A stretch of DNA of 64,000 bases from CAVYWD01 sp963772225 (GCA_963772225.1 CAVYWD010000009.1:202546-266545); one strand, 5' to 3'; shown: positions 47,501 through 57,870, numbered from the stretch's first letter. Program-made: numbers and translations. The notes: generated from the letters alone by a model not told the origin.

Positions 47501-49205
47501 GATGGCATCGGGCGGCAGCTGGCCGAACGCGCCCGCCATGAGATTCAACAGGGTGCGGTAATGTTGTTCCGCGAGAATACTGGTGGGCGCCATCAATGCG
47601 GCCTGCGCTCCTGCCTGAACAGCGAGGGCCATGGCGGCGGCGGCGACCACGGTTTTGCCTGATCCGACGTCGCCTTGCAGAAGTCGGTTCATAGGCGTCG
47701 TTTTGCCCATGTCGGCGCAGAGGTCGGCCAACGCACGCTGCTGCGCGCCAGTGAGCGGATAGGGCAGAGCGCCGACAAACGCCGGGAGCCACGGCTCGGG
47801 GGCCGCCAGCGGGGGCGGCGGCAGCCGTCTGCCAGTCTCGGCGCTGGCGGAGCGCTCCCAGCTGCAGGAGCAACAGTTCGTCAAAGGCCAGCCGGTGGCG
47901 GGCGGCTTCGAGCTGTTCCGCGCTGTCGGGAAAGTAAATCTGGGCCAGGGCTTCGCCGTACGGCAGCAATTCGGCCCGCGCGGATTATTTCGGCGGGCAG
48001 CGAGTCGGGCTGTCGAGAAGCCCAGAATTTGACGACCTGCTGGGTGATCTTGCGCACGGCCCGCTGCGTGAGGCTGTTGGTCAGTCGATAGACCGGCACG
48101 ATGCGGCCGGTATTGAGCAGTTCCTGGTCCAGGTCTTCCCACTCGTCGGGAATGATCGTGAGCCGCCCAAGATATTGGTCGATGCGGCCCGACACGACAA
48201 TCTGCTTCCCGGGCGCCAGTTTTTCTGCCAGCCAAGGTTGGTTGAAAAAGGTGATCTCAAGCTGGCCCGTCGCGTCCGACAAGATCACTTTGAGCATGGA
48301 GGCCTGGCCGCCGCGAATGCGGCGTGCGTGCGCTTCGACGATGGTGCCGATCACACTGCACTCTTCGCCATATTCCAGCCGGTTGATGGGCTTCATGGCC
48401 GAATAGTTGTCGTAGCGGCGGGGGAAATAGAGCAGCAAGTCGCGCAGCGTCTCAATGCCCAGTTTGGCGTATACCGCCTGCCGTTCAGGGCCGATGCCGT
48501 TCAAGACCGTGAGGGGCGCATTGATGCCCGCCGAGGCATCGAGAGGCGTTTCAGCTCTGAGCGGCTGTACCGAGGCGTGCGTCGCGGCCGTGGGCGCGCC
48601 GCATCCAATTCTTCGTTCGCGGGCCGTTTGACCGGAGCGGTAAGCCGGCAACGATTTCGGCGTCATCGGCGGCTTTGCGACGGTCGGGGCGGCGTTCGGC
48701 GGCGTGGCGGGCTTGGCCGCCGGGGGTGTCTCGGGCTCCCTGGAGAGGCTGGGAGTTTGCGGCGCCAGAGGACGCCGGACGGGATGTTTCGGGGCTTGCT
48801 TCGGGCGCGGGCCGAGGTTCAGGCGGCGGGGACTCTTTGCGACGTTCGAGCGGAGCGGAGGGCGCCGCGTCAGGGCGCGGGGCTACGGGCGGGCGCGAGG
48901 TGCGCTGCGGTACGCGGCGCGGCAGCTGGGCGGGACGCGGCCTGCGGCAGGCGTGCGTCCGCCTCCGCGACAAGCGCCAGGAGGGCCTCCATAGCGGCAG
49001 GCCGCTCCCCCATGGGCAGGTCTGGGTAGGCCCGCAGGCGTGCGGCAATGGTCTCGATCAAGGCCGGGTCCAGCCCATTGCGGCGCGCGTTGGGTTCCCA
49101 GAAGCCCAACATCTTCGGCAAGCCGCCGATAATCGACTTGTTGGCATATCCCAGAGAAATCTCGTTTTTGAGAATCTTTTGAAGGTGTTCTAAGGAAGGA
49201 TGCAT
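47470..49205 (-). CDS. recG: ATP-dependent DNA helicase RecG, N-terminal half (frameshifted, truncated)
   Basis: RecG reverses stalled replication forks. The repaired protein starts LEHLQKILKNEISLGYANKS, an N-terminal extension I know from Chloroflexota RecG, followed by a Pro/Arg-rich linker. The wedge domain (LTVLNGIGPERQAVYAKLGI, RDLLLYFPRRYDN) and the helicase domain with Walker A LLQGDVGSGKT and MAPTSILAEQHYRTL come next. It stops after LLQGSTSG, so the DEEH box and the whole second RecA domain are lost at the junction. Frameshifts occur in the linker (48600-48880), near 47975 and near 47800. The neighbourhood matches the recG-fakA-yloU-rpmB cluster of Gram-positive bacteria. Confidence 0.88.
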
Positions 49206-49243
49206 GCTGGGGATTGTACCCGAAAACAGAGGAAGATTGGAAT

Positions 49244-50067
49244 CTAGCTCGCCGTGACGGCGGCTATTCCCAGCGCTTCTGGCCCCACATGGGCTACCAC
49301 CACACCGGAAACCTCGATGATGAGCGGCGGCTGCGAGGCGCAGGAAGCTAACTCCTCGGCCAGCAGCTGAGCGTCAGCGGGCCGGCGGGCATGCAAAACG
49401 GCCAGGCGCTCCAGCGGGCCCAGAGCCTGGGTCAGATCCACCAGTCTGGCCATAGCCTGGCGGCGCGTACGCGACTTGAACAGCGGTTTGACCTCGCCCT
49501 GCGCCAATTCCACCGTTACCCGAATGTGCAACAGGTCGCCAAGGCCGGCGGCCAAGGCGCTGACCCGACCCCCGTGCTGGACATATTCCAACGTATCGAG
49601 CATGGCATAGACTCGGACCCGACGCTGGACGGATTGGACTGCTGCCAGGGTGTCGTCCCACGAATGGCCGGCAGCGGCGGCTTCTGCGGCGGCCAGGACC
49701 TGCCAGCCCAGGCCCAGCGAAAGCTGCCCTGAATCAATTACCGCCATCCGTCTTTCGGGCGTGGGACGCCGCGCGGCTGCTGTGCCGTGCCATACAGACT
49801 GCTGAACTTGGAAGAGAGAAAGATCCCCAGCAGGTTCTCGTCGCCGTAGCGGCGGCTGATCTCGTAGATGAGGCTGAGGGACGGGGCGGCGGTCGTCGGC
49901 AGGTTCTTCAGGCCAGGCAGCTGGCGATAGAACTCGTCGCGTGAGAGGTCCACCCCGTCCCGATACGAGCGACCGTCCAGGGTGATCAATATGGGTATGA
50001 CGTGAAGGCCAAAGCGGTCGACGAGGTCGGGCGGAAGGTCGCACGACGAGTCGGTCAGAACATGCAT
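49244..50067 (-). CDS. DegV/FakB-type fatty-acid-binding protein 1 (frameshifted)
   Basis: About 274 residues after repair. The N-terminus (VLTDSSCDLPPDLVDRFGLH) and the C-terminal MLDTLEYVQHGGRVSALAAG motif are diagnostic for DegV proteins, which bind a fatty acid in a deep pocket and present it to FakA for phosphorylation. One frameshift lies near 49760. It is the most downstream of three tandem paralogues on the minus strand. Confidence 0.87.
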
Positions 50068-50073
50068 GGCGGC

Positions 50074-50905
50074 TCAGGCGGCGGATACGGTGGCCACGCC
50101 GACCGCGCCGGGCCCGGCATGCGTGCCTACGACAGCCGTCGCATCGGCGATGACCACCGGGCCGGCCGTCGGCACCAGGCAGTGGGCCAGACGCTGCGCC
50201 ATGAGGCGCGCGCCCTCCAGGTTGTTGACGTAAATCACGGCGAGCCGCTCCAAGGGCGCCGCCTGTTCGGCGTACTCCGCCAGTTTGTCCATGCCCCGGC
50301 TGTGGGTGCGCAGCTTCGCGAGCGAAATGACGGCCCCGCCGGCGACCTCAATCAGAAGTTTGATTTGTAAAAAGTCGCCGAACACGGCCTCCAGCGCATT
50401 GGCTCGGCCGCCCCGTCGCAAGTATTCGAGCGTGTCGAGCAGCGCCAGGAGCCGGACGCGCTTCTGGATCGAGGCGACGGCGGCGACGACATTCTCCAGC
50501 GCACCGCCGGTGGCAGCCGTTTCTGCGGCCACGACCACCTGCCACCCCAGGGCCATGGAAGTTTGCTGCAAATCGATGAGGGTCACGCGCTGGCGGGACG
50601 CTTCAGCGGCGATGCGAGCGACGTTCATGACGCCGCTGAGTTTCGAAGCGATGTAAATCGAGACGATCTCCGCGTCGCCGCACTGCCGGTAGATGGCTTC
50701 AAATGCACCCACGCTGGAGGCCGCTGTGGAAGGCAAGGTTGTGAGCTGCGGCAAACGCGCGTAATATTCCTCCCGGGAAATATCCACGCCGTCCACATAC
50801 GCACGGTCGCCTATGTTGATGACCATGGGTATGATCAGGATGCCATAGCGTTCGATGAGTTCGGGCGGCAAATCGCAGGTGGAAATCCGTAACGATTTTG
50901 ATCAT
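50074..50905 (-). CDS. DegV/FakB-type fatty-acid-binding protein 2 (frameshifted near start)
   Basis: About 276 residues after repair. The frame from ATG 50905 reads MIKIVTD, and removing one T near 50883 gives DSTCDLPPEL, joining the main frame (IERYGILIIPMVINIGDRAY). LDTLEYLRRGGRANALEAVF is the DegV signature and TAASSVGAFEAIY fits the lipid-head-group loop. It is six bases upstream of paralogue 1 and about 70 bases downstream of paralogue 3. Confidence 0.9.
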
Positions 50906-50974
50906 GGCGAGGCGGTTGACCCGGCGTAGACGCCGGACGGAAGCGGGCGGCCCACTTCGAGCCGCGAGCAGGCA

Positions 50975-51838
50975 TTACTCTGGTTCCACTTCATCTTCGC
51001 AGACCATGACCCCCAGCGCATCGGGGCCTAGGAGGGTAGCCAATGCCGGGCCGTAGGTCAAGATCGGCCACCCGCGGTGAGGATAAGCCGCTTCCAGCCG
51101 TTCGCGCATTTGCTGGACGTCGGCCGGCTGGCCGCGCACGCCGTGCAAGATGGCCAGGTACCGGATGTCGGTGAATTCCGTGACAAACTCGATGATTTTC
51201 TCCAGCGCCTGCATGCGGTTGCGGGTTTTTTCCATGGGCGCCAGCTCGCCCTCCTCGAGGCTGAGGAAGGGTTTGATGTTCAGCATCTCGGCCAGAAAGG
51301 CCTGCGCTTTGTCCGCCTTGCCGGCCTGCGCCAGGTAACTCAGGGTCTCCACAAAAAAGACGGCGTAGAGGCGCTGGACGGCGCTGCGCACCTGGCGCAC
51401 CACCTCTTCGAGAGAGGCGCCCTGTTCGGCGGCCAGCACGGCGATTTCTACCAGCGCGCCCAGCCCGGCCGAAATCGACAGCGAGTCTATCACCTCCACC
51501 TTGCAGCGCCCTTTGACCGCCTCGCTGCCAGCCTGCGCCTGGCGCACGGTGGCGTTGAGCTTGCCGGAGACGTGAATAGAGACGATGCTGTCGGTGCGGC
51601 GGGCCGCCTCGACATAGGCGGCTGCAAACTGTTCCACGGCGGGGGGCGTCACCATGGGCGGCGGGTCGCCGGCAGCCATGCGCTGGAAGAGCTGTTCGGT
51701 GGTCAGTTCACTGTCTGGCCGCTGGTCCCCCTGGGCAAAGCGGTAGGTCAGCGGGACCACGGTGAAGGCATGGTCCTCGGCAAAACCCGGGGTGCAGAAC
51801 TGGACGGTGCTGTCGGTGACGATATGGACGCGAGACAT
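50975..51838 (-). CDS. DegV/FakB-type fatty-acid-binding protein 3
   Basis: 287 residues, unbroken. VHIVTDSTVQFCTPGFAEDH opens the protein. The domain swap region and FVETLSYLAQAGKADKAQAF mark DegV. The family's pocket fits one acyl chain, and different FakB proteins prefer saturated or unsaturated acids, so three copies may widen specificity. The gene lies 13 bases downstream of fakA on the same strand, consistent with one operon. Confidence 0.93.
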   Translation of the reverse strand: MSRVHIVTDSTVQFCTPGFAEDHAFTVVPLTYRFAQGDQRPDSELTTEQLFQRMAAGDPPPMVTPPAVEQFAAAYVEAARRTDSIVSIHVSGKLNATVRQAQAGSEAVKGRCKVEVIDSLSISAGLGALVEIAVLAAEQGASLEEVVRQVRSAVQRLYAVFFVETLSYLAQAGKADKAQAFLAEMLNIKPFLSLEEGELAPMEKTRNRMQALEKIIEFVTEFTDIRYLAILHGVRGQPADVQQMRERLEAAYPHRGWPILTYGPALATLLGPDALGVMVCEDEVEPE

Positions 51839-51851
51839 TGGGCCCGATTGG

Positions 51852-53549
51852 TTATTCGGCGGACAAGATGTAGTGATAGTGAGGCTGCCCGCCGTTGTGA
51901 ACCTCGAAAGTCTGCGCCGGGAAAGCGGCGCGCATGGTCTCGGCCAACAGTTCGGCCGCGGTGGGAGTTACGTCGGCGCCGTGGTACAGCGTCACTAATT
52001 CGCGGTCGCCGACGTGCATTTCGTTGAGCAGGTGCATGGCGGTTTCGGTTAAGTCATTACCGGCTACTTTGAGCGATCCGTTGTGCAGGCCGATGATCTG
52101 CCCCGTCTGAACGGCAACGCCATCCAGCTCCACCGACCGTGTAGCGGTGGTGATCTCGCCGCTTTCCACGTTTTGGCAAGCCCGCTCCATGGCGGCCTGT
52201 GTCGCGTCCAGGTCGCCGTCGAGCGACAAATTGAGCAGGGCGGCAATACCTTCCGGCACCGTTTTGCTCGGCACCACCGCCACTTTTTTGCCAGTGGTGA
52301 ATTCAGCCGCCTGCCGGGCGGCCAGGATGATGTTTTTGTTGTTCGGCAAGATCAGGATGCGGTCAGTGGGAAGCCGCTCAATGGCATCCACCATCTCCTG
52401 CGTGGAGGGGTTCATGGTCTGGCCGCCGGGAATGATGGCCGCCGCGCCCAGGGAGGCCATGATGCGTGAAAGGCCGTCGCCTGGCGACACTGCAATGATG
52501 CCGATCTGCCCAGGGCGGACCTCAGCCAGGGGCAGCGCTGGGGCCTGGGGCGCGGGGCTGCTCGCCGGCTGCCCCCACTAAGTCTGCAGGTTTTCCATGC
52601 GAATGGCATCGACGGTGCCCAGTTCTTCGGCCAACTCCACCGGCTCCAGCCGCTTGCTGGTGAGGAGGTGAATATGGACCCGGTACAGGCCGTCGCCCTC
52701 GCCCACCTGGATCGAAGTGCCTATGCTTTCCAGGCGGCTGTGGAAGCTGGGCAGATCGAGCGCCCGGTGCGGGCGAAAATCGAGCACGACTTCCCATTCC
52801 TGCCCGGGCTCAATGGTCTCAGGCAGGGTGCCGATGACGGCCAGGTTCACCGGCGTGGACACTGCCACCTCGGTCTTGTCCACGGGCTGGCCGTTAAGGT
52901 GGCGCAGCGTGCCTTCCAGAAATCAACGCCAGGCCCTGGCCGCCCGCGTCCACCACGCCGGCCTGCTTGAGCACCGGCAGCAGCTCAGGGGTGTGGGCCA
53001 CCGAGGTATGCGCGCTGGCGACCGCTTGTTCAAAGAGCGCGCGCAGGTCTTTGCCCACGGGATGCACGACGGCGGCCGCGACGTCCTTGATGACGGTGAG
53101 AATGGTGCCCTCGACCGGACGGCCCACGCCCCGGTAGGCGGTGTCGCAGGCGGCCTGAAGGGCTTCGGCCAGCAGAGAGGCATCGACAGCCTCCAGGCTG
53201 TCCAGGCGCCGGGCGAAGCCGCGCCAGATTTGCGAGAGGATGACGCCGGAGTTCCCGCGCGCGCCCATCAGCGCGCCGTGCGCCACAGCATGGGCGATCT
53301 TGCCGGCGTTGGCCTCCTGGCTCTGGGCCACTTCCTTGTAGGCCGCCTGCATGGTGAGGAGCATATTGGTGCCGGTGTCGCCGTCGGGAATGGGGAAGAC
53401 GTTGAGGGCGTTGACGGACTGGTGATTCGTTCGAGCCACGCCATCCCGGCCAGCAGCAGGCGTTTAAGCCCTTGGCCGTCGCACTGCAAGATTTCTTCCG
53501 ACGCCGGACTGACCCGCTCTGAGCGAGGTGAAGCAGCCTGAGCTGACAT
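51852..53549 (-). CDS. fakA: Fatty-acid kinase FakA (DAK domain; frameshifts and one in-frame stop)
   Basis: About 560 residues after repair. The N-terminal DhaL-type ATP-binding domain has NVFPIPDGDTGTNMLLTM, GALMGARGNSGVILSQIWRG and GVVDAGGQGLA. The middle domain (RLESIGTSIQVGEGDGLYRV) and the C-terminal domain (RLPTDRILILPNNKNIILAA) match FakA/YloV. FakA phosphorylates FakB-bound fatty acids to acyl phosphate for membrane-lipid synthesis. Breaks are near 53430 and near 52915, and there is a TAG at 52578-52580 where the frame continues normally (WGQPASSPAPQAP). A CAG-to-TAG change or error explains the stop. Confidence 0.87.
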
Positions 53550-53557
53550 GGATATTC

Positions 53558-53920
53558 CTAAGCTTCGGGGTTGCTAACGCGCAAGCCGTGCACAAAGACG
53601 TTGATGGCGCCGACGGGCATATCCAGCGCTCGCTCGAGGTTGAAGCGCACATTGGCGGCGACGCTTTCCGCCACCGTCGTAATGCGCGTGCCGTATTCGA
53701 CAATGATGTGCAGGTTGATGGCCACATCCCGGGTGTTGATGATGACCTCCACGCCGTGGCGCGGGTCGGGAACCAGGATGTTGGCCAGTCCGTCCATCAT
53801 GTTCTTGGGTGCCAGGCCCACCACGCCATAGGAGCTCAACACAGCCTGGCTCGCAATGGTGGCGATGGCGGTTGGTGAAACTTCGACGGAGCCGTAGGGG
53901 TTAGTGTCGCCGGTGATCAT
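53558..53920 (-). CDS. Asp23/Gls24-family protein (YloU-type)
   Basis: About 120 residues. The core segments VEVSPTAIATIASQAVLSSY and VIINTRDVAINLHIIVEYG, and the ending VGAINVFVHGLRV, fit the Asp23 family, whose members lie beside fakA in many Gram-positive bacteria. Their role in envelope stress is known mainly from Staphylococcus. I choose ATG 53920; GTG 53956 is possible. It is eight bases upstream of fakA and divergent from rpmB. Confidence 0.9.
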   Translation of the reverse strand: MITGDTNPYGSVEVSPTAIATIASQAVLSSYGVVGLAPKNMMDGLANILVPDPRHGVEVIINTRDVAINLHIIVEYGTRITTVAESVAANVRFNLERALDMPVGAINVFVHGLRVSNPEA

Positions 53921-53940
53921 TTCTTCTGTCTTCTCCCCGG

Positions 53941-53969
53941 TTGAAAGAAATCGCACTCTATGGTACCAT
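53941..53969 (+). promoter_or_regulatory. Candidate promoter for rpmB
   Basis: TTGAAA (53941-53946), a 17-base spacer and TACCAT (53964-53969) form a fair sigma-70 pair about 50 bases before the rpmB ATG. The -35 matches four of six bases and the -10 is weaker. Confidence 0.4.
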
Positions 53970-54018
53970 GCCGCCCGCTGTCCGTTCAGTCTGTTCAGAA
54001 AGCGAAGGAATTTTTCCC

Positions 54019-54210
54019 ATGAAATGCGCTAATTGCGGCAAAGTGCCCGTGTTCGGGCATAATGTTTCCCACGCCAAGAATCGCACACAGCGTCAGTTCC
54101 GACCGAATCTCCAAAAATGTTCGGTGCTCGATGCCAAGAGCGGTAAAATGGTGCAGAAGGTGCTGTGCGCGAAGTGTATCAAGGCGCTGGGCAAGAGCAC
54201 AATCAAATAG
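54019..54210 (+). CDS. rpmB: Ribosomal protein bL28, zinc-binding form
   Basis: 63-residue large-subunit protein. It starts MKCANCGKVPVFGHNVSHAK and continues RTQRQFRPNLQKCSVL, ending CAKCIKALGKSTIK. The CxxC at the start and CxxC near the end indicate the zinc-containing (C+) form. ATG 54019 is chosen because upstream in-frame codons are not conserved. It is monocistronic and ends in a clear terminator. Confidence 0.97.
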   Translation: MKCANCGKVPVFGHNVSHAKNRTQRQFRPNLQKCSVLDAKSGKMVQKVLCAKCIKALGKSTIK

Positions 54211-54226
54211 CACCCTCTTCGTTGGG

Positions 54227-54973
54227 TTACTCCGTTGGCCGGTTCTCGCGCTGAGGGCCGGCCTTTTTTTGTCCCAGGCGCCGCCCAGGCTGCCGCACGC
54301 TTGCGCCTAGACTCTGGGCGCGGGCGACACTCTGGCGCAGGCGGGCCGCGGCGTCGGCAATGGATGCATCCGTTCTGAATAGGGCGGTTCCGACCACCAT
54401 GACGGTGGCGCCGGCCGCCTGTGCCTGCGGCGCAGTCACCGGGTCGATGCCCCCGTCCACCTCAATGTCCGTCCCTAGCCCGCGCGCGGTGACCCAGTCG
54501 CTCAACCGTTGTACTTTGGCCAGCATCGTCGGCAGAAATTGCTGCCCGCCGAAACCGGGATTGACTGTCATGGGGAGCAGCAGGTCGGCCAGGTCGAGCA
54601 CCTCGCTAACGGCCACGGCCGGTGTACTTGGGTTCAGGGCGATGCCGGCGCGCTTGCCCAGTTCCTTGATCTGCTGCAGTGTGCGATGCAGGTGCGGGCA
54701 AGCTTCAACTTGCACGGTTAGGCCGTCGGCGCCGGCTGCGGCAAAATCGGCCAGGTAGCGTTCGGGCGCTACGATCATCAGGTGGACGTCGAGCGGCAGA
54801 CGCGTGACGCGGCGGGCCGCCTCTACTACGAGGGGTCCCATGCTGATGTTGGGCACAAACTGCCCGTCCATCACGTCAATATGAATCCAATCAGCTCCGG
54901 CGGCTTCGGACGCGGCGATTTGCTCGCCCAGCCGGGTAAAATCTGCCGCCAGAATAGACGCTGCCAGCTTCAT
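54227..54973 (-). CDS. rpe: Ribulose-phosphate 3-epimerase
   Basis: 248-residue TIM-barrel enzyme of the pentose phosphate pathway. MKLAASILAADFTRLGEQIA is the conserved start, with His in DWIHIDVMDGQFVPN and LDVHLMI. NPGFGGQQFLP and VDGGIDPVTA complete the active site. The last ~25 residues, rich in Arg and Gln, extend beyond the usual end and overlap the rpmB terminator, so the true stop may be earlier. Confidence 0.95.
   Translation of the reverse strand: MKLAASILAADFTRLGEQIAASEAAGADWIHIDVMDGQFVPNISMGPLVVEAARRVTRLPLDVHLMIVAPERYLADFAAAGADGLTVQVEACPHLHRTLQQIKELGKRAGIALNPSTPAVAVSEVLDLADLLLPMTVNPGFGGQQFLPTMLAKVQRLSDWVTARGLGTDIEVDGGIDPVTAPQAQAAGATVMVVGTALFRTDASIADAAARLRQSVARAQSLGASVRQPGRRLGQKKAGPQRENRPTE
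54237..54270 (+). terminator. Rho-independent terminator of rpmB
   Basis: GGCCGG (54237-54242) pairs with CCGGCC (54258-54263) around a 15-base loop and is followed directly by seven Ts (54264-54270). It lies 26 bases after the rpmB stop and inside the 3' end of convergent rpe. Confidence 0.85.
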
Positions 54974-55152
54974 GAGGGCAAATAATACACGAAAAAAGGG
55001 TTAGGGGCTAGGGAGGGTCAGCCAGTCTTCCGCCCGCGCTACAAAGTGGCCGTCAAAAGGCCTGATGAGGAGTATAATCTGCCGGTGATTAGCAAAATTA
55101 ACAGGCATGGCCCTGAGTTCACACTCGACTTAGCCTTTCGAGGAGCATCCTG

Positions 55153-56770
55153 ATGAAGGGGGTTGAAATTGAATGGCAATTCGAGGCCGCGGCTCTGCCA
55201 GCGGTTGATAACTGGCTGCGCGAGCATGCGGCCGGTTTTGGCTTTGCCTTGACCCAGGCCGCCACCCACGACCAGACCGACATCTACCTGGATACCGACG
55301 ACTGGCGGTGCTATCGCGCGGGCTATGCTCTGCGCCTGCGACGCGTGACCACGGCGGAAAGCATCGAGGCTTCTTTCAAGGGACTGAAGCGGCCGGCTGA
55401 CACCGAGGCGGGGCCGCTCAGGCGCTCTGGAGATTTCCGAGAGTCTGGCCGACGGCGATTTGGACACGTTGTACCGTGCGCCCGGCGAGGTAGGTGAGCG
55501 CGTGCGGATTCTCACCGGAGCCAGCGGGCTCCGCCCGATTTTTGCCCTGCAAACGCACCGCGACACCTTGAACCTCCACTGCGAGGGCGCCCCGGCGGCG
55601 GCCGTGGCACTGGACGAAACGCGCATATTGGTGGGCCCGGGCAAAGAACCGGTGCGCCTGCGCCGGGTGGAGGTGGAAGCCGCGGCTGAGCCGACGCCCG
55701 AGCTGGAGGCGCTGGTCGCCGCGCTGGGGCGGGACTGCGGCTTAGTGCCGGCGACACTCTCCAAATATGAAACAGCCCTGGCAGCGCACGACCTGAAGCC
55801 GACCCTGGCGCCCGACCTTGGTTCGACGGTCATTGACGTATCCGTTACGGTGGGGACTCTGGCTTGGGCGGTGATGCGCCGGCACCTGGCGGCTTTGGTG
55901 GCGCATGAGGCCGGCACGCGTTTGGGTGAAGACCGTTGAAGCCTTGCATGACATGCGGGTGGCGGCTCGCCGTCTGCGCGCGGCTTTGAGCCTGTTTGCC
56001 CGCCATCTGCCGGCGCGGGCCGAACACTTTCGGAACGAGTTCAAATGGGTGGCGACCGAACTGGGCGCGTGCGCGATCTAGACGTGCAGCTGGAGCGGGT
56101 GCAGACGTGGCAGGCCGAGGCCGTGGCGGCTGATCGCGGGCGTGTTTGAGCCCTGAAAGCCCTGCTGGAAGAGCAGCGCCAGCGCGCGCGCAAGCGGCTG
56201 CTCCGCTTGCTCAATTCACGCCGCTACCAGCGCCTGATACACGCCTTTGCGGCTTTTCTGAGAGGCGGCCCGCCCAGGCGACGCACGCATCCGGCGCGCG
56301 TTCCGGCGCTGGAAGCAGCGCCCAGCCTGATTGCAGACCGCTATCGCCAGGCGCGCAAGGCGGGCGACGGCCTAACCGGCAACTCACTGCCCGAGGCCTA
56401 TCATGCTCTGCGCATTCAGAGCAAGCGCCTGCGCTACGCGGTTGAATTCACCGCCCCCCTTTACGGCGAGCCGGCACAAGAGCTGGCGCGCAACGTGGCA
56501 GCGCTGCAAGATGTGCTGGGCCTACATCAGGACGCGCAGGTGGCCATGGCTCAGCTGCGGGGAATGAGCCAGGCCTATCGACACCGCCTGCCGCCCGAGA
56601 CCATCTTTGCCATGGGCGAAATGGCGCAGCGTTACGCGCAGCAGGCCGCCGAATGCCGGCAGCAATTTATCCAGGTCTATGCGGGGGTGCGCGGCAAGAG
56701 CTGGAAGAAGCTGCGGCAGGCGATGAGCGGCCGCCAGCCGGCGGATGCGCCAGAGACGCAGGCGAACTGA
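55153..56770 (+). CDS. CYTH-CHAD domain protein (multiply frameshifted)
   Basis: About 530 residues after repair. The CYTH part (VEIEWQFEAAALPAVDNWLR; TDIYLDTDDWRCYRAGYALR with LRLRRV) is a triphosphate tunnel fold that binds polyphosphates or hydrolyses triphosphates. The CHAD part (ALHDMRVAARRLRAALSLFA; ALRIQSKRLRYAVEFTAPLY) is a conserved-histidine helical domain that binds polyphosphate. At least four breaks occur, near 55420, 55935, 56070 and 56150. It follows a divergent region with rpe. Co-occurrence of both domains in one protein is common. Confidence 0.85.
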
Positions 56771-56814
56771 TTCCCCGGGCGGGACTTTACTTGAAAGAAA
56801 CCGGAGGCGATCTT

Positions 56815-57870
56815 ATGACGACAGGTCCACAGATACGCCTGACCAGCCTGGCCTCGTGCGCGGGTTGAGCGAGCAAAATGGGCCCTCAGGCCCTGGCGCA
56901 CGTGGTGCGCCCACTCGCCGATCTGTTTCCGGCGGCCGACTATCCTCAACTGCTGGTGGGCCTGGCCGCGCCCGACGATGCCGCCGTCTACCGCCTGACG
57001 GACGATATCGCGGTTGTTTCGACGGTCGATTTTTTCCCGCCGGTGGTGGACGATCCGTACACCTTTGGCGCCATTGCGGCGGCGAACGCCCTCTCGGATA
57101 TCTACGCCATGGGCGGCGAGCCGCTGTTTGCGCTCAACCTGGCGGCCTTTCCGGATGACTTGCCGGTCGAAGTGCTGACGGAGATCTTTCGCGGCGGGGG
57201 CGAAAAGGTGCGCGAGGCCGGCGCAGTGATTGCCGGCGGCCATACGGTCATCGACAAGGAACCGAAATATGGCCTGGCGGTGACGGGGCGAATTGACCCG
57301 GCTCGCATTTTGACTAAACAGGGGGCGCTGGTTGGCGACCGTCTGGTGCTGACCAAGCCGCTGGGCACCGGGGTCATCACTACCGCGCACAAGCGCCAAC
57401 AGGTGGAAGCCGCCGACCTGGAGGCCGCAGTGGCCAGCATGATGCGCCTGAATCGCGCCGCGGCCGGCGTGGCCACCGCAATGAGGGCGCACGCGCTCAC
57501 CGACATCACGGGCTTTGGCCTGCTCGGACATGCCCACGAGATGGCTCATCTTTCAAGCGTGCGTTTGGACCTTGACTATGCCGCGCTGCCCTGGCTGCCT
57601 GGCGCACTGCGCTACGCCGAGGCCGGCATTTTCCCGGGCGGTACCGAGCGCAACGCGGACTATTTCGGCCGCTGGGTGACCTGTGAGCTCAAGCTGTCAG
57701 ATTGCAATCAGTGGCTGCTGCATGATCCGCAAACCTCGGGCGGCCTGCTCATGGCGGTGGCCGAGGCTGACCTGTTCGACCATGCTGGATAAGTTGCGCG
57801 CCGTGGGCGAAATGGCCTGGGTCATAGGTGCGGTTACGGGCGTCGGCGAGGGCGAAATGTCGTCCGATAA
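56815..57870 (+). CDS. selD: Selenophosphate synthetase SelD, selenocysteine-containing
   Basis: About 350 residues. SelD makes selenophosphate from selenide and ATP. From ATG 56815 the frame reads MTTGPQIRLTSLASCAG, then TGA (56866-56868), then ASKMGPQALAHVVRPL. The family has Cys or Sec at exactly this site (consensus C-G-G-C/U-x-x-K-x-x-P), so the UGA is read as selenocysteine. DDAAVYRLTDDIAVVSTVDF, AANALSDIYAMGGEPLFALN and GGHTVIDKEPKYGLAVTG follow. A frameshift near 57785 is repaired to LDKLRAVGEMAWVIGAVTGV, and another near 57858 gives the normal end at TAA 57868-57870. Ribosome site GGAGGC lies upstream. Confidence 0.92.
56866..56913 (+). promoter_or_regulatory. UGA recoding site with candidate bacterial SECIS hairpin
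   Basis: After UGA 56866-56868, GGCGCAC-type sequence at 56894-56901 pairs with GTGCGCC at 56905-56911 in a seven-base stem with a three-base loop about 35 bases downstream. The distance is at the upper end for bacterial SECIS elements. A shorter GGCC-CTCA-GGCC hairpin (56881-56892) is an alternative. Confidence 0.5.

Noticed and set aside
56866..56868. UGA in selD as a simple sequencing error or nonsense mutation
   Set aside because: It falls exactly at the known Cys/Sec site with the same frame on both sides; recoding is the better explanation, although reads should confirm it.
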